Source of the DNA: CAYNRE01 sp964399535
Lineage (GTDB): Bacteria > Planctomycetota > Planctomycetia > Pirellulales > CAYNRE01
DNA length: 64,000 bases
NCBI GenBank assembly: GCA_964399535.1
Contig: CAYNRE010000030.1
Span: 1-64,000 of the forward strand
Direction: 5' to 3'
Of the stretch, positions 17,722 through 27,100 are shown in pieces. The notes below the pieces were generated by a model. The model did not search any database, was not told the origin of the DNA, and saw only the letters and a program-made list of their open reading frames with translations. How positions within the stretch are numbered: position 1 is the first letter of the stretch; each line of letters begins with the position of its first letter. A program made the translations under genes and the position numbers.

Positions 17722-17779
17722 CGAACGCCTCCTTTCGATGACCGTCTTAACCGAAGTCCTGCCAGGGCGCAAGTTTAGT

Positions 17780-17851
17780 TCAACAGAGTTGTGAAACCGG
17801 GTCTACTGATGTTCTGGAAATGGGTGATAGCCCGATCTTTTCGGTGGTCAT
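17780..17851 (-). pseudogene. Start of a lost gene immediately downstream of brxL
   Basis: ATG 17851 is preceded at 7 nt by a perfect AAGGAG (17859-17864), 33 nt after the brxL stop and on the same strand. The frame encodes 23 residues (MTTEKIGLSPISRT, then SVDPVSQLC) and ends at TGA 17780, just before the IS5-type fragment. A strong ribosome-binding site in operon position followed by such a short frame suggests a ninth BREX-linked gene cut by the insertion sequence. A genuine 23-aa peptide is the less likely alternative. The original function cannot be read from this fragment. Confidence 0.45.
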
Positions 17852-17881
17852 CGCGTTTCTCCTTTTCAGTATCCTTGCGCC

Positions 17882-19909
17882 TCAGTTTATCCCCAACGCC
17901 TTCATCGCCGCCGTCATCGGATCGGAGAAGAACACAGGGTCAACCCGCTCCACGATGTCGCCGGACACCTCGAGGAAGTTCCGCTTGTTTTCCAGTGGTA
18001 CGAGCGCCCGGCGTGCCCCGTTGTCCATGCTGACCTGCAACGGCTCGGCCAGCGTGCGGACGGCTTTGATATTTCCCTGAATGCTTAGGTCGCCCAGAAT
18101 TACCAGGCCGGCGGTAACCGACTGCCGCTTGATGGCTGAATAGACGGCGACCACCAAGGCGATTCCTGCTTCACAGGGAACGTGGTTGCTCAGCAGGTCG
18201 ATGGCCTCGACGTGAAAATCGGTTGTGTCGAACTGCTGGCCTACACCCATCTTCACCTTCTGGCTTTGCAGGTAAGCGAAAGCACGTTGCAGCGACTCTT
18301 TCATCGGCCCGTCCACGCCACCTGTGATCTTGAGCTTGCCGGTGCCCGGCGAGCAGCCCACTTCGAGGCGGTAGAGGCCCACTTTGCCTTGGTCATCGAC
18401 GGAGGCGGTGTAGAGTGAGCCGGGGGCCAGCGGATCGGCGGCGATCATGTCCCGTCCACCTTGTTCCGGCACGCCGACGAATCGTTCTTCACGAGTCTCG
18501 CCGTCGATGAATGAGAACGAGGTCTGGTGATACTCAAACGATCCCATCTTCTTGAGTTGTTCTTTCACCCGACGACGGCCTTCGAGAGCCAGCTCCACAA
18601 GCTCGGACAATTCGTCCTTCGTCACTTCGCCGTGTGGATAAATCAGCTTCACCAGCCCGGATACCGACTTGCGGACGGCCTTCACGTCACGCGCATTCAG
18701 ATGCGAACCGAGCGAGAAGTGATGATCGATCATTTCGGTAAAGTTGTGCTTGCGCAGCTCCCGTAGCGCCTCGGCAAGGTAATCTACGACGAAGCCGTAG
18801 TGATCGGTGAAGAACTCCACCCGCATTTTCGGAATTTCCCAGCCGGGAATATAGAAGTGGATCCGATCTAGAAACGCCATGTCTTCGCGAATCACGTCCG
18901 GCATCGGCATAAATAAATGCGACGACCTAACCATCACTTCGACCGGCTGATTCGTGTTGCCAAACAAGGCGATCGACGCCATGCCAGAGAGCGAGTCTTT
19001 GCCACGTGCGAAGGTGCCAGACTCGCAATACGTCTTGAGCGTCGTCACGACCTCTTTCGGCATCTTCTGAAGGTCGGCCACCTCGTCAAACGCCACGGCG
19101 TCCCAGATACCGACCAACCCCATCTTGCCGCTGGCCATGTTATAGAAGAGGTTCGCGACGGTCGTCGGACCGGTCAGGAGAATTGTATAGGGGGACAGTT
19201 CCTGATAACCGTAGCTCTTGCCGGTTCCACGAGGCCCAAGTTCGACCAGGTTGTAATTGTGCTCGCACAAAGCCAGCAGTCGGACCAGGAAAAGCAGCTT
19301 TACCCGGCGCGCAAAGTGCGATGGCTCCATGCCAATCGTGCGCAACAAGAGGTCGATCCACTCATCCGTCGAGAACTGCAGGCGGGAAGCTCGATACTCT
19401 TCGAGGTCGAAGGTCGCGAGTTGAATCGGCTTCAGGCTATCGATCCAGAAGGGGCTGCGTTTCCCTTTCTGCTCGTCGTCGTATTGGTGCCGCAGGTCAA
19501 TCTGTGCCCAAATGCCGCCCATCAACAGACGGTCATAGTCGCGCAAGAAGTGCTCGGGGATGTGGACAAACTTGTGGCCAAAATTCTTCAGTTCGGCCCA
19601 ATGCTTGTCGTCGTCGGATACATAGCGCACCTGCACCTTGTCGATCAGCGTGTGCTTGCCCTTGTCCTTGACCATCGACTGGGCCTTGTTGGCCTCGTCC
19701 GGGCGGACAAAGTTCGACGACAGGGTGTTGTTCACCACCTTCAGGCCAGCGTCGATCGCCATAGGATCGTCCGTGGCGCAATACTTCCCGAGCAGATATT
19801 CAAGGACAAACACTGGGACGTTGGCCCCGACCTTCACTTTGCGGACCAGGTCCTTGCGGACTACCTTGCCCGCGAACACCGCCGCCGCTTTTCGATCCAA
19901 CTCAGGCAT
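17882..19909 (-). CDS. brxL: BREX protein BrxL (Lon-like AAA+ ATPase)
   Basis: 675 aa from ATG 19909. Family landmarks are all present: an N-terminal FAGKVVRKDLV region, a central AAA+ domain with Walker A LGPRGTGKS (about residue 225) and acidic VAFDEVADLQ (about 270), and a C-terminal Lon-protease-like domain (FHVEAIDLLSNHVPCEAG). In Lon proteases the last block reads G-P-S-A-G with the catalytic serine. Here it is P-C-E-A-G, so no serine nucleophile is present, in line with the view that BrxL acts as a DNA-binding AAA+ motor and not as a protease. It is the last intact gene of the BREX operon, 9 nt after pglZ. In type 1 BREX it is needed for phage exclusion but not for host methylation. 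Confidence 0.95.
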   Translation of the reverse strand: MPELDRKAAAVFAGKVVRKDLVRKVKVGANVPVFVLEYLLGKYCATDDPMAIDAGLKVVNNTLSSNFVRPDEANKAQSMVKDKGKHTLIDKVQVRYVSDDDKHWAELKNFGHKFVHIPEHFLRDYDRLLMGGIWAQIDLRHQYDDEQKGKRSPFWIDSLKPIQLATFDLEEYRASRLQFSTDEWIDLLLRTIGMEPSHFARRVKLLFLVRLLALCEHNYNLVELGPRGTGKSYGYQELSPYTILLTGPTTVANLFYNMASGKMGLVGIWDAVAFDEVADLQKMPKEVVTTLKTYCESGTFARGKDSLSGMASIALFGNTNQPVEVMVRSSHLFMPMPDVIREDMAFLDRIHFYIPGWEIPKMRVEFFTDHYGFVVDYLAEALRELRKHNFTEMIDHHFSLGSHLNARDVKAVRKSVSGLVKLIYPHGEVTKDELSELVELALEGRRRVKEQLKKMGSFEYHQTSFSFIDGETREERFVGVPEQGGRDMIAADPLAPGSLYTASVDDQGKVGLYRLEVGCSPGTGKLKITGGVDGPMKESLQRAFAYLQSQKVKMGVGQQFDTTDFHVEAIDLLSNHVPCEAGIALVVAVYSAIKRQSVTAGLVILGDLSIQGNIKAVRTLAEPLQVSMDNGARRALVPLENKRNFLEVSGDIVERVDPVFFSDPMTAAMKALGIN

Positions 19910-19918
19910 GATTCAACC

Positions 19919-22510
19919 TCACATCGAAATGGCGACGTCGATTGTCAGCGCCGGCGCGAGTTCCACCCCGGTCGTGGCATCCAGCAAGTAAACGCTCACC
20001 GTCTTCTGCGACAGTTCTTCGGAGACCATGACCGTGACGGTATTGGGCTCGACGCGATTCCCGTCGGCCTCCGCCACCTTCAGCTTCACTTCGCCGGTCG
20101 CGTCCTCGAAGCCGTAGGAGGCACTCACCGGCAGTGACACACACTTCTTGTTGGCACGCAGTTCGATCCGGACTTTCGGTGGCTCAAAGGTGAAGAGGCT
20201 CGACTGGCTTTGCCCACCCCCAATCTGCACGGAAAAGAATCGCGTGGTCAACTTCGCTGTGCCAGGCGTCAGCGTCCATTGGATGCCAGTGGAGGGCGCC
20301 GACGGCTTTACGGTCGCGTGCAGCACCGCCACGGGCACGATCAACTCTTGCGGCGACAGTCCACCGTGGAAGTAAGCTCGCCCACCACCCTTCGACTTGA
20401 AACAAGCGAACGTCCATGGAGTGGCGATATCCAGGTCGCTCTCCACTCCCAGTAAGGCGAGCGTCGTGCGCAGATACGACGGCTCCGTCGTTCCGCCCAC
20501 GCCGACCCAAACGCGGCGGTGCAAATCCGCCGTGTCCCCCCCTGGCGCTTCGATCTTCATGTCTTCCCCGATCTCGTCGGCAAACAGGTGCCCGTGGTCG
20601 GCCACGAGCACGATCGTCTTGATGCCGTGATCGGCCAGCACTCGCACGCCGCGGCGTAGTTGGCTCAGCACCCCATCAATTTGCAGACGCGCTTGGGCCA
20701 TGTTGTCCGCCTCACCAAGTTCGTCGATCTCTTGCGAGGTAATCAGGATCAGTTCAGCGCCCTGGATGCCGTCCTTAACCTTCTTGCCCGGCTTGGGAAG
20801 CAAATCCTCTAGCTTGGCGTCAAACACCGCCACCCCGGCGTGTTCCTTCAGGAACGCAACCCGGTCCTTGCGATCCTTGATGATCTTGCCGCCGATTTCC
20901 AGCCCTAGTTTGCCGCCCCCTACATTGACCACCTTGGCCGACTCGTGCGCCCCCGGCAGTAGTGCCGCCATGCCGATCTCTGTGATCGTTGGTATCGTGC
21001 CGATGGCGGGCCGAAGCTCTGGCGAAAAATCATCCTTCAGAAGTCGGCACAACTCCCGCGCCATCTCGAATCGTAGGGCGTCCACCCAAATGTAGGCGAC
21101 CTTTCCCTCGCCCAAGTGCGGCTTCACCCGCTTCTCGAAGAAGTCTCGCTGGCGCAGAACTCCCTTGATGGGATGCTTGGCTTTACGGAACTCGGTGATG
21201 AACAACTTAGCCAGTTCCGATCCAACCTCGGTGTAACGTTGTTCGGCCTTGGTGAGGAGCTTTTCAAGGCCTTGGTGATCGCCCGCTGCGGCGAACTCGA
21301 AATTGTATTTGCGGCTTTCCATGTGCCGATGGTGCGTATCGAGTAGGCACCACGGTTCATCGTCATCTGCGTAGGCTTTCACGAGCGCCGGCACGGTGGC
21401 CGGTGCATTCTTGAGCGCCTTGCCCACACGGTCAGCTTCCAGCAACACCTCGGCGGCCGACGAAATCAGCGCCCAGCGGGCCTGAATCGCCGGAACCACG
21501 TCGGCCCAGAACCGAGCGAGACGCGCTTCCGCTTGGTGCAAAAGCTCCGGCTTCGCCGCCTTGAGCAGTTCCGCTTCCACGTTCACCAGAAGCGCCCGCT
21601 CGACGCACTGGAACGTTTCATTGTCGCGAAGCGGCGCTGCAGGCAATTCAAACTGGCCGAGGGAAAGCTCTCCTTCGACCCGGTCAGCGACGGCGACGTA
21701 ACTCTCCCGGTGTTCCCGGCTGTTGCGCCAGGCACGGGCCAGTCGCAAGCAGGCGTCGATGCTGCCGGCGCTACTGGCCACCGGCACGGACGCCAGCGAT
21801 GGCGGCGTCTGCTTCTTAAGGGCGGCGAGCAAATCGGTGAGCAAGACATGCCGGCCCAGCTTCGTGCGCCAGTTCGCCAGCGTCTCGGCGGCGGCCAACT
21901 CGATATCGAAGCTGGCTTCCAGCAGGCGGCGCAGTTCCTTGCCAGCCTCTTTCTTTTCAATCTCCTCGTCGTGCTGATTGCTGTGAAGGAAGGCCAGCGC
22001 CACTTCCTGCGGATTGGCCGAACCGAAGATCAGCGTCAATACGCCGGTTGAGATGTCCTTGCCCTTGTCGGCCAGCGAATCGAGATCGGCCAGCGAGAGC
22101 TTGCCGGCTTCGACCTGCCGTTCAATCTCGCCAACCTGGTCCTCGCCGAGTATCGGCTTGAGGGCATTGCGGGCGACAACCGACAGCCGCGTGTTGCAGG
22201 CCGGCGGTTGCTGCCGGGGCTGCATCACCACTCCGGCGCAATCGAGTTCGATCAGGGCGCTGTGCGTCTCCGTGCGCTCGATCGGCACGTAGATCACAAG
22301 TCGGGGCGGTTGCTCGCCGTCTAATAGGTGGTCGATTTCCTTGCGCAGCTTGAAGAAGCTGCCGTCGTAAAGTGAGACGGTGGTGTTCGGCAACGCGAGT
22401 TCCGCCGCTGCGGAGCGGTAGGCCTGCTCGGGGTCATACCAAACGACAAGGCCTCGGTCTTCGACCTGCTTGGTAATCTGCTGAACCAGGTAGTCTTGCA
22501 CACTGCCCAT
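19919..22510 (-). CDS. pglZ: BREX phosphatase-fold protein PglZ (type A)
   Basis: 863 aa from ATG 22510. The alkaline-phosphatase-fold core shows the two metal-site blocks typical of PglZ: YIWVDALRFEMAREL (about residues 470-485) and LVADHGHLFADEI (about 635-648). The N-terminus (VVWYDPEQAYRSAA) resembles BREX-1 PglZ proteins, and a beta-rich C-terminus follows. PglZ is a core subunit of every BREX type; purified family members act as metal-dependent nucleases or phosphodiesterases, and PglZ contacts BrxB and PglX. The gene starts directly after the DUF262-HNH stop with no intergenic base, and its own stop lies 9 nt before brxL, so it is clearly part of the same transcript. Confidence 0.95.
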   Translation of the reverse strand: MGSVQDYLVQQITKQVEDRGLVVWYDPEQAYRSAAAELALPNTTVSLYDGSFFKLRKEIDHLLDGEQPPRLVIYVPIERTETHSALIELDCAGVVMQPRQQPPACNTRLSVVARNALKPILGEDQVGEIERQVEAGKLSLADLDSLADKGKDISTGVLTLIFGSANPQEVALAFLHSNQHDEEIEKKEAGKELRRLLEASFDIELAAAETLANWRTKLGRHVLLTDLLAALKKQTPPSLASVPVASSAGSIDACLRLARAWRNSREHRESYVAVADRVEGELSLGQFELPAAPLRDNETFQCVERALLVNVEAELLKAAKPELLHQAEARLARFWADVVPAIQARWALISSAAEVLLEADRVGKALKNAPATVPALVKAYADDDEPWCLLDTHHRHMESRKYNFEFAAAGDHQGLEKLLTKAEQRYTEVGSELAKLFITEFRKAKHPIKGVLRQRDFFEKRVKPHLGEGKVAYIWVDALRFEMARELCRLLKDDFSPELRPAIGTIPTITEIGMAALLPGAHESAKVVNVGGGKLGLEIGGKIIKDRKDRVAFLKEHAGVAVFDAKLEDLLPKPGKKVKDGIQGAELILITSQEIDELGEADNMAQARLQIDGVLSQLRRGVRVLADHGIKTIVLVADHGHLFADEIGEDMKIEAPGGDTADLHRRVWVGVGGTTEPSYLRTTLALLGVESDLDIATPWTFACFKSKGGGRAYFHGGLSPQELIVPVAVLHATVKPSAPSTGIQWTLTPGTAKLTTRFFSVQIGGGQSQSSLFTFEPPKVRIELRANKKCVSLPVSASYGFEDATGEVKLKVAEADGNRVEPNTVTVMVSEELSQKTVSVYLLDATTGVELAPALTIDVAISM

Positions 22511-24139
22511 TTACTCAGACTCCTCGGGCAAGATCAGCTTCTTCTTGATGGCCCGGCTCAACCGCTCGGCCCGCTTGCCGAAGAACTTGTCGTAGTCGTC
22601 TGTGTCGATGCCGAATCCTTGTCCTATAAAGTGGCTGGCCAGTGCCTTGTCGAGTTGTACATTCGACTTAGAAAAATTTGCGACGTATTTGGAGGGCGGC
22701 TTTGCGCCGATCTCCTTTTTGTTGAGCTGGTCGTCGACCAGTGTGATATTGACGACATGGTTAACATATCTGCCGTCAGTGCCCTTTGACTTGAGATAGC
22801 TCTTCGGGAAAAAGTGATGGTAATTCTTGCTGTTCGACCTCGTCAGCCAATCGTTGCTGATATTCACCGCACTATTGTCGCGCAGCGACAGCGGCCGCTG
22901 CGACGCCATCAGACACAACAAGGTCTTGATGTAAGCTCGTCCCGTCGAGAAATAGCCGTTCTGTTGAATAAACTCGGCTGACGGATCGATTTCCCAATCA
23001 TAGTTGGGGCGTTTCCCCTTCAGGATGGAATCCATCTTCTTGATGTCCTGCCCCACGCGGGAATCCAGCGAACCTGAATATCGCTCTCCGAGGCCGACTC
23101 GCCAAAAGAAGTCTTGCAGCAACTTGCCAGTCGCGGCGTCCGGATTCGATTTCGCCTTGTAGAAGTAGTAGGTGAATGGCACCACCATCGACGGATAGGG
23201 CAGGAGTTGGGAGACGGGCACGCCGATAGCGCTGCGAAGGTAATCGACTGCCTGCCCCAAAGCCTTGTCGACAGCGTCCCATTCGCTGATGAACCGGGTT
23301 TTTGGAATCGCCAGGATGGCCTTCTTTTTGGTCTCCTTAGTGATGCAAGCAGCGACCGACTGCAATACTGCCGCCGTTGGCAGCGTTCCATACTGGGCGC
23401 CGTCAAGCTTTTCGATCAATGCATCGTATCGCTCTGCCAAATCAAATTTGCGCTCGGCATCATAGGTTTTCGCGACCATGATCTCGAACATCGAGAGGTC
23501 TTTCCCGCTGACATTGAGACGGGTAAAGACCTCGGTCGCCACCTCGATTGGCGCTTCTCGCATCGTGACGATCGGAAACTGGTAAGAATTGAGGCGATCC
23601 TTATAGGACTGAATCACGTCTTGTGCCGACTCCGGGTACTTGCTGATTGTTTTGAGCTTCCCAAACAACAGGTCGTTCAGCGTGATCCACCGATGCGTCT
23701 GCGTGTCATCTTCTAGCTCGGCCAGCACAATCGCATCATCTGCATCGGCTTCCAAGTTAACGTAGAACGTCGAAAAGTCTTCTTTGTCGCCGTCAGCCCG
23801 TTCGATCGTTAGACCCTTCACGGCTGCGAACAGGCTCGTCAGGCGCTGCTGACCGTCGAGCACATACAGGATGAAGTCCCCTTTGGGAGTCTTCGGTAGG
23901 TCGAGCCCTCCGATGTTTCGAATCGACCGCAACTCTTCCTTGGTTTTCCAAAAGATGAACGTGCCAATCGGATAACCTTTAAGAACGCTGTCGAGCAGCT
24001 CTGCCGACTTCTGTTTTGTCCAGACGAAATCCCGCTGAAATTGCGGTATCTTGACGCTCCCCTTCTCGATTTCGACCGAAAGCGTTATCAACGCCATCGA
24101 GTGCGGCTCGGGAAGGTAGGTGTAGCGGTTCATGCCCAT
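22511..24139 (-). CDS. DUF262-HNH (GmrSD-like) nuclease inserted in the BREX operon
   Basis: 542 aa from ATG 24139. The N-terminal DUF262 domain carries PQFQRDFVW (about residue 32) and the nucleotide-binding/hydrolysis motif LDGQQRLTS (about 94-102), as in GmrS. The C-terminal part contains an HNH-type site (YHHFFPKSYL about 440, then HVVNITLVDDQLNKKEIG), as in GmrD/DUF1524. It is therefore a compact, single-chain GmrSD-type enzyme. Family members cleave DNA with modified cytosines, and the related BrxU complements BREX against phages whose DNA escapes BREX. It sits between pglX (30 nt gap) and pglZ (0 nt gap). Defence against modified phage DNA is the most likely role; other DUF262 proteins have unknown substrates. 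Confidence 0.85.
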   Translation of the reverse strand: MGMNRYTYLPEPHSMALITLSVEIEKGSVKIPQFQRDFVWTKQKSAELLDSVLKGYPIGTFIFWKTKEELRSIRNIGGLDLPKTPKGDFILYVLDGQQRLTSLFAAVKGLTIERADGDKEDFSTFYVNLEADADDAIVLAELEDDTQTHRWITLNDLLFGKLKTISKYPESAQDVIQSYKDRLNSYQFPIVTMREAPIEVATEVFTRLNVSGKDLSMFEIMVAKTYDAERKFDLAERYDALIEKLDGAQYGTLPTAAVLQSVAACITKETKKKAILAIPKTRFISEWDAVDKALGQAVDYLRSAIGVPVSQLLPYPSMVVPFTYYFYKAKSNPDAATGKLLQDFFWRVGLGERYSGSLDSRVGQDIKKMDSILKGKRPNYDWEIDPSAEFIQQNGYFSTGRAYIKTLLCLMASQRPLSLRDNSAVNISNDWLTRSNSKNYHHFFPKSYLKSKGTDGRYVNHVVNITLVDDQLNKKEIGAKPPSKYVANFSKSNVQLDKALASHFIGQGFGIDTDDYDKFFGKRAERLSRAIKKKLILPEESE

Positions 24140-24169
24140 GAGCCCTTCTTGAAAAACAGTGTCGGATGC

Positions 24170-27100
24170 CTAGCGGACGAGGCCCTTTTCGCGGAGTTGC
24201 TTGCCGATGGTGGACCACTCGTATTTGCCGGCCATCAGCTCGTCCCAGTATTTCTTGGCTTCCTTCCAGGGCACGAGTTCCCAGAGCGGGGCGATGTTGA
24301 GCACGACGCCGTCGTTGAGGTCGGGCTCCAGGTGCAGGTTCGCGGCGCGGCGGAGTTTGTCCTCGAAGTCTTGCAGCTCGGAAATGAAATCTTCCTGGCG
24401 TTCGACTTCCTTGGCGAGCCGCTTGGCCTCCTTGCCAGAGGCGCCGGCGGCGGCCTGCTGGCTGCGGAGAGTTTCGAGGCGGCTGGTTTCCAATCGCAAC
24501 TTCGGCTCGACGTAGTTCACCAGCGCCTTGAACAGCAGGTCCTTGTCGAGCCGGTGGTAGTAGAGCCAAAGGGCATAGTTCCTCTTTGAGGATTGGAGCA
24601 GCCAGTAGATCGGAGCCTTGCGGCGGCTCTTCGAGTAGCGGGAGATGTGATCATCCCAGAAACCGCCTTTGCCGGGTTTGCGGAAGTAGTCACGAAGTTC
24701 TTTAACGCCGAGAATTTCGCAGGCTTCTTTCTCGATAGCTTCGGCCCGGTCCTTCCAGATCAGTTCGAGGACTTCCCGCACCCGGCGAACGATGTCGTCA
24801 AAGTGGTCGGGATCGTCCGCCAGAATTCCGTCGTGTTCAATTCTGAGGGGATAAGGCGACACTTGGCAGAACGGGATGTCGTCACTCCTCTTAATCGCTC
24901 CCAATGGATAGATCGGCAAGGGAAGAAAAGGATCAGGTAACTCAACCGTAGTAGGATTTCGGGCCAGTCGAATGTCCCACCGACCTAAACAGCACCCGAC
25001 GGCGTAGGACAGTGCCATCGACGCAGCAGCACGTAACGCACCCTTTGGCAAGAGATTCCTACTCGCCGCTATTTCAGCGATCTTTGCAGGGTGAACGGCG
25101 GCAGTCTGTGAGAGGACTTCCAAATGGCGGGACACGTAATAGGACTTAACGGCTACCTGCCGATTTCCTCCCTCTTCTTCAATCCATTCATTTATCGTAT
25201 CGTGTATGCTTTGAGAATATAACTCGTCGAAGTTATCAGAAGGTTGTGTGCAATCATGAGTAAGCATTGAACGTGCGTCACCACTTGTAAGTTCAAGTGG
25301 GTCTTTCAAATCTCCAAACAGAATTCTCGTTACTAGATTCTCGACGTGGGCTGCAACTGACAGCAATTCTACGCACGTCTTTTCAAGGTATCGCTCCCAA
25401 TCAACGGTTGATTGTCGAATCGACGGCCCCCTACAGCAGAATGGCGAGACGAAGAAGTGAGACAGTTCATCAGTTACGTGAAACGATTGAACGCCAGTTA
25501 CCAGGGTTCGCGTCAAGGCTGAGAGCTCGTCCTCCTGAGACCGCAAGGTATTGGGCCACGGAAGTTTCTCTACGAGTCCAACTTCATAGCTTCTGGAAGC
25601 AGTACCGGATTGGGTCTCTTCGCCCGCTGCAAGGCTAATCTCGATGAGCCTCTGATAAGTCTGGGAAAAAAGGATTCCAAGGGCGGCATACTCTAGTCCT
25701 GGCGGGACAAAGCACGCAGGCCCTTTGTCCCCAAAGATCATGCCTGCTGCGAGAATCCTTGGGCTAAAACCACTTGTGGACCGTCTCGGCCAAGTTAGCC
25801 CGGCTCGAAAATACTTCTTGTATCCGTTCAACGCCGCAGTCCATTGATAACCCCAGCCTCGTGAGCCACGGTATCGTGAAATGGTCTCCTTGAGCACTTC
25901 ACCATCGTTTTGCCAATCGATAGACAGTTCGGTATTTGCATAATAAGGTGAGTATGCGCCCCCCTTGGCAAAAGGAACCCAACGCAGCCCATTCAGGGTG
26001 TCCTCTCTCGACCTAGCTGCAAGTTCGGGTTTGGTTTCCCACCAGCAGCGTAAGAAGCGGAAGTCATCCATTGTGGAAGCACCGCTTTGAGCATCAAGAC
26101 CGGCGGCAGCGAGACTTGGGAGTTGCGTGAACAGTTTACGAACCCGCGTGTTCACCCAATAGGCAAAGGGCGACAAGGGTATATGCGAGAACAGCAATGG
26201 GTTCAAAACAAAGCAGTTCGGTGCTTGCGTACCCGCTGTTACCTGATCTATCGCTTGTGATAAACCGGCTTGCTTCGACTCGTCTTGTAATAATCGAATG
26301 AAGATCGTGGCTTCACTTGGTCGCTTTGCTTTCAAGCAATAGGCGGCTGTTTCGACCATCGCAGCATCAAGGACGCCATAGCCAAGGTCAGCGAGAATGG
26401 TTGATGCCCCTCGTTGCAACAGAATATCTTCCCTCCACTGTCGAAAGGACGTAAGAAAAAAGCCAGTTCTGGATGTGATTGCCCCTAGCATTCCGCCATC
26501 TAATAGCAGTCCGAGTCCTCGTTCAACGAATGCAGCATAGATGTCGTTTTTTGTTTTAGTATAAGACGCCTCAAAAGCGGACTTGAATGATGAACTGACC
26601 TTGCCGAATGGTGGATTCATCAGCACCGCGTCGTACCGCTTCTGACAGAAGTCTACTAAGGCGAAGCCGCGGACCGCATCTTCGGTAAATAGCCGCCGTT
26701 GCAGCCGCTGGCCATTTTGCGCGTTCTCAGCGTAACTTCGCAGGGCTTCGATAGCCTTTGCTTCTGCCTGCTCGAAGAACTGCTCGTCGGTCAGTCCCGA
26801 AAAGTCGAAACGCTGCTGGCGGGCGACCGGCTGAGGGTCATCGAACAAGCTACGCTGGATAGTAACCGGTCCGGCAAGGAACTGCCGCTTCGCCTCGGCC
26901 ACGGCGTCGCGGAGTTCTTCCTCAATCTTTAGGAGCGAACCCGCTTCTCCCGCCAGCTTCATTTTGTCGAAGACGACTTCCACAACTTGACCGAGGACTT
27001 TCGGCTCAAGTTGGGCGACGAACTCCTTGAGCATCTGCTCTTCGCCCGGCATCGGCTCGGCGCAGACGAAGTTCGACCGGGAAATCTGGGGACGATCTTT

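Noticed and set aside
18917..20137. 406-aa plus-strand frame antisense to brxL and pglZ
   Set aside because: It spans two genes of a conserved operon on the other strand; a shadow frame.
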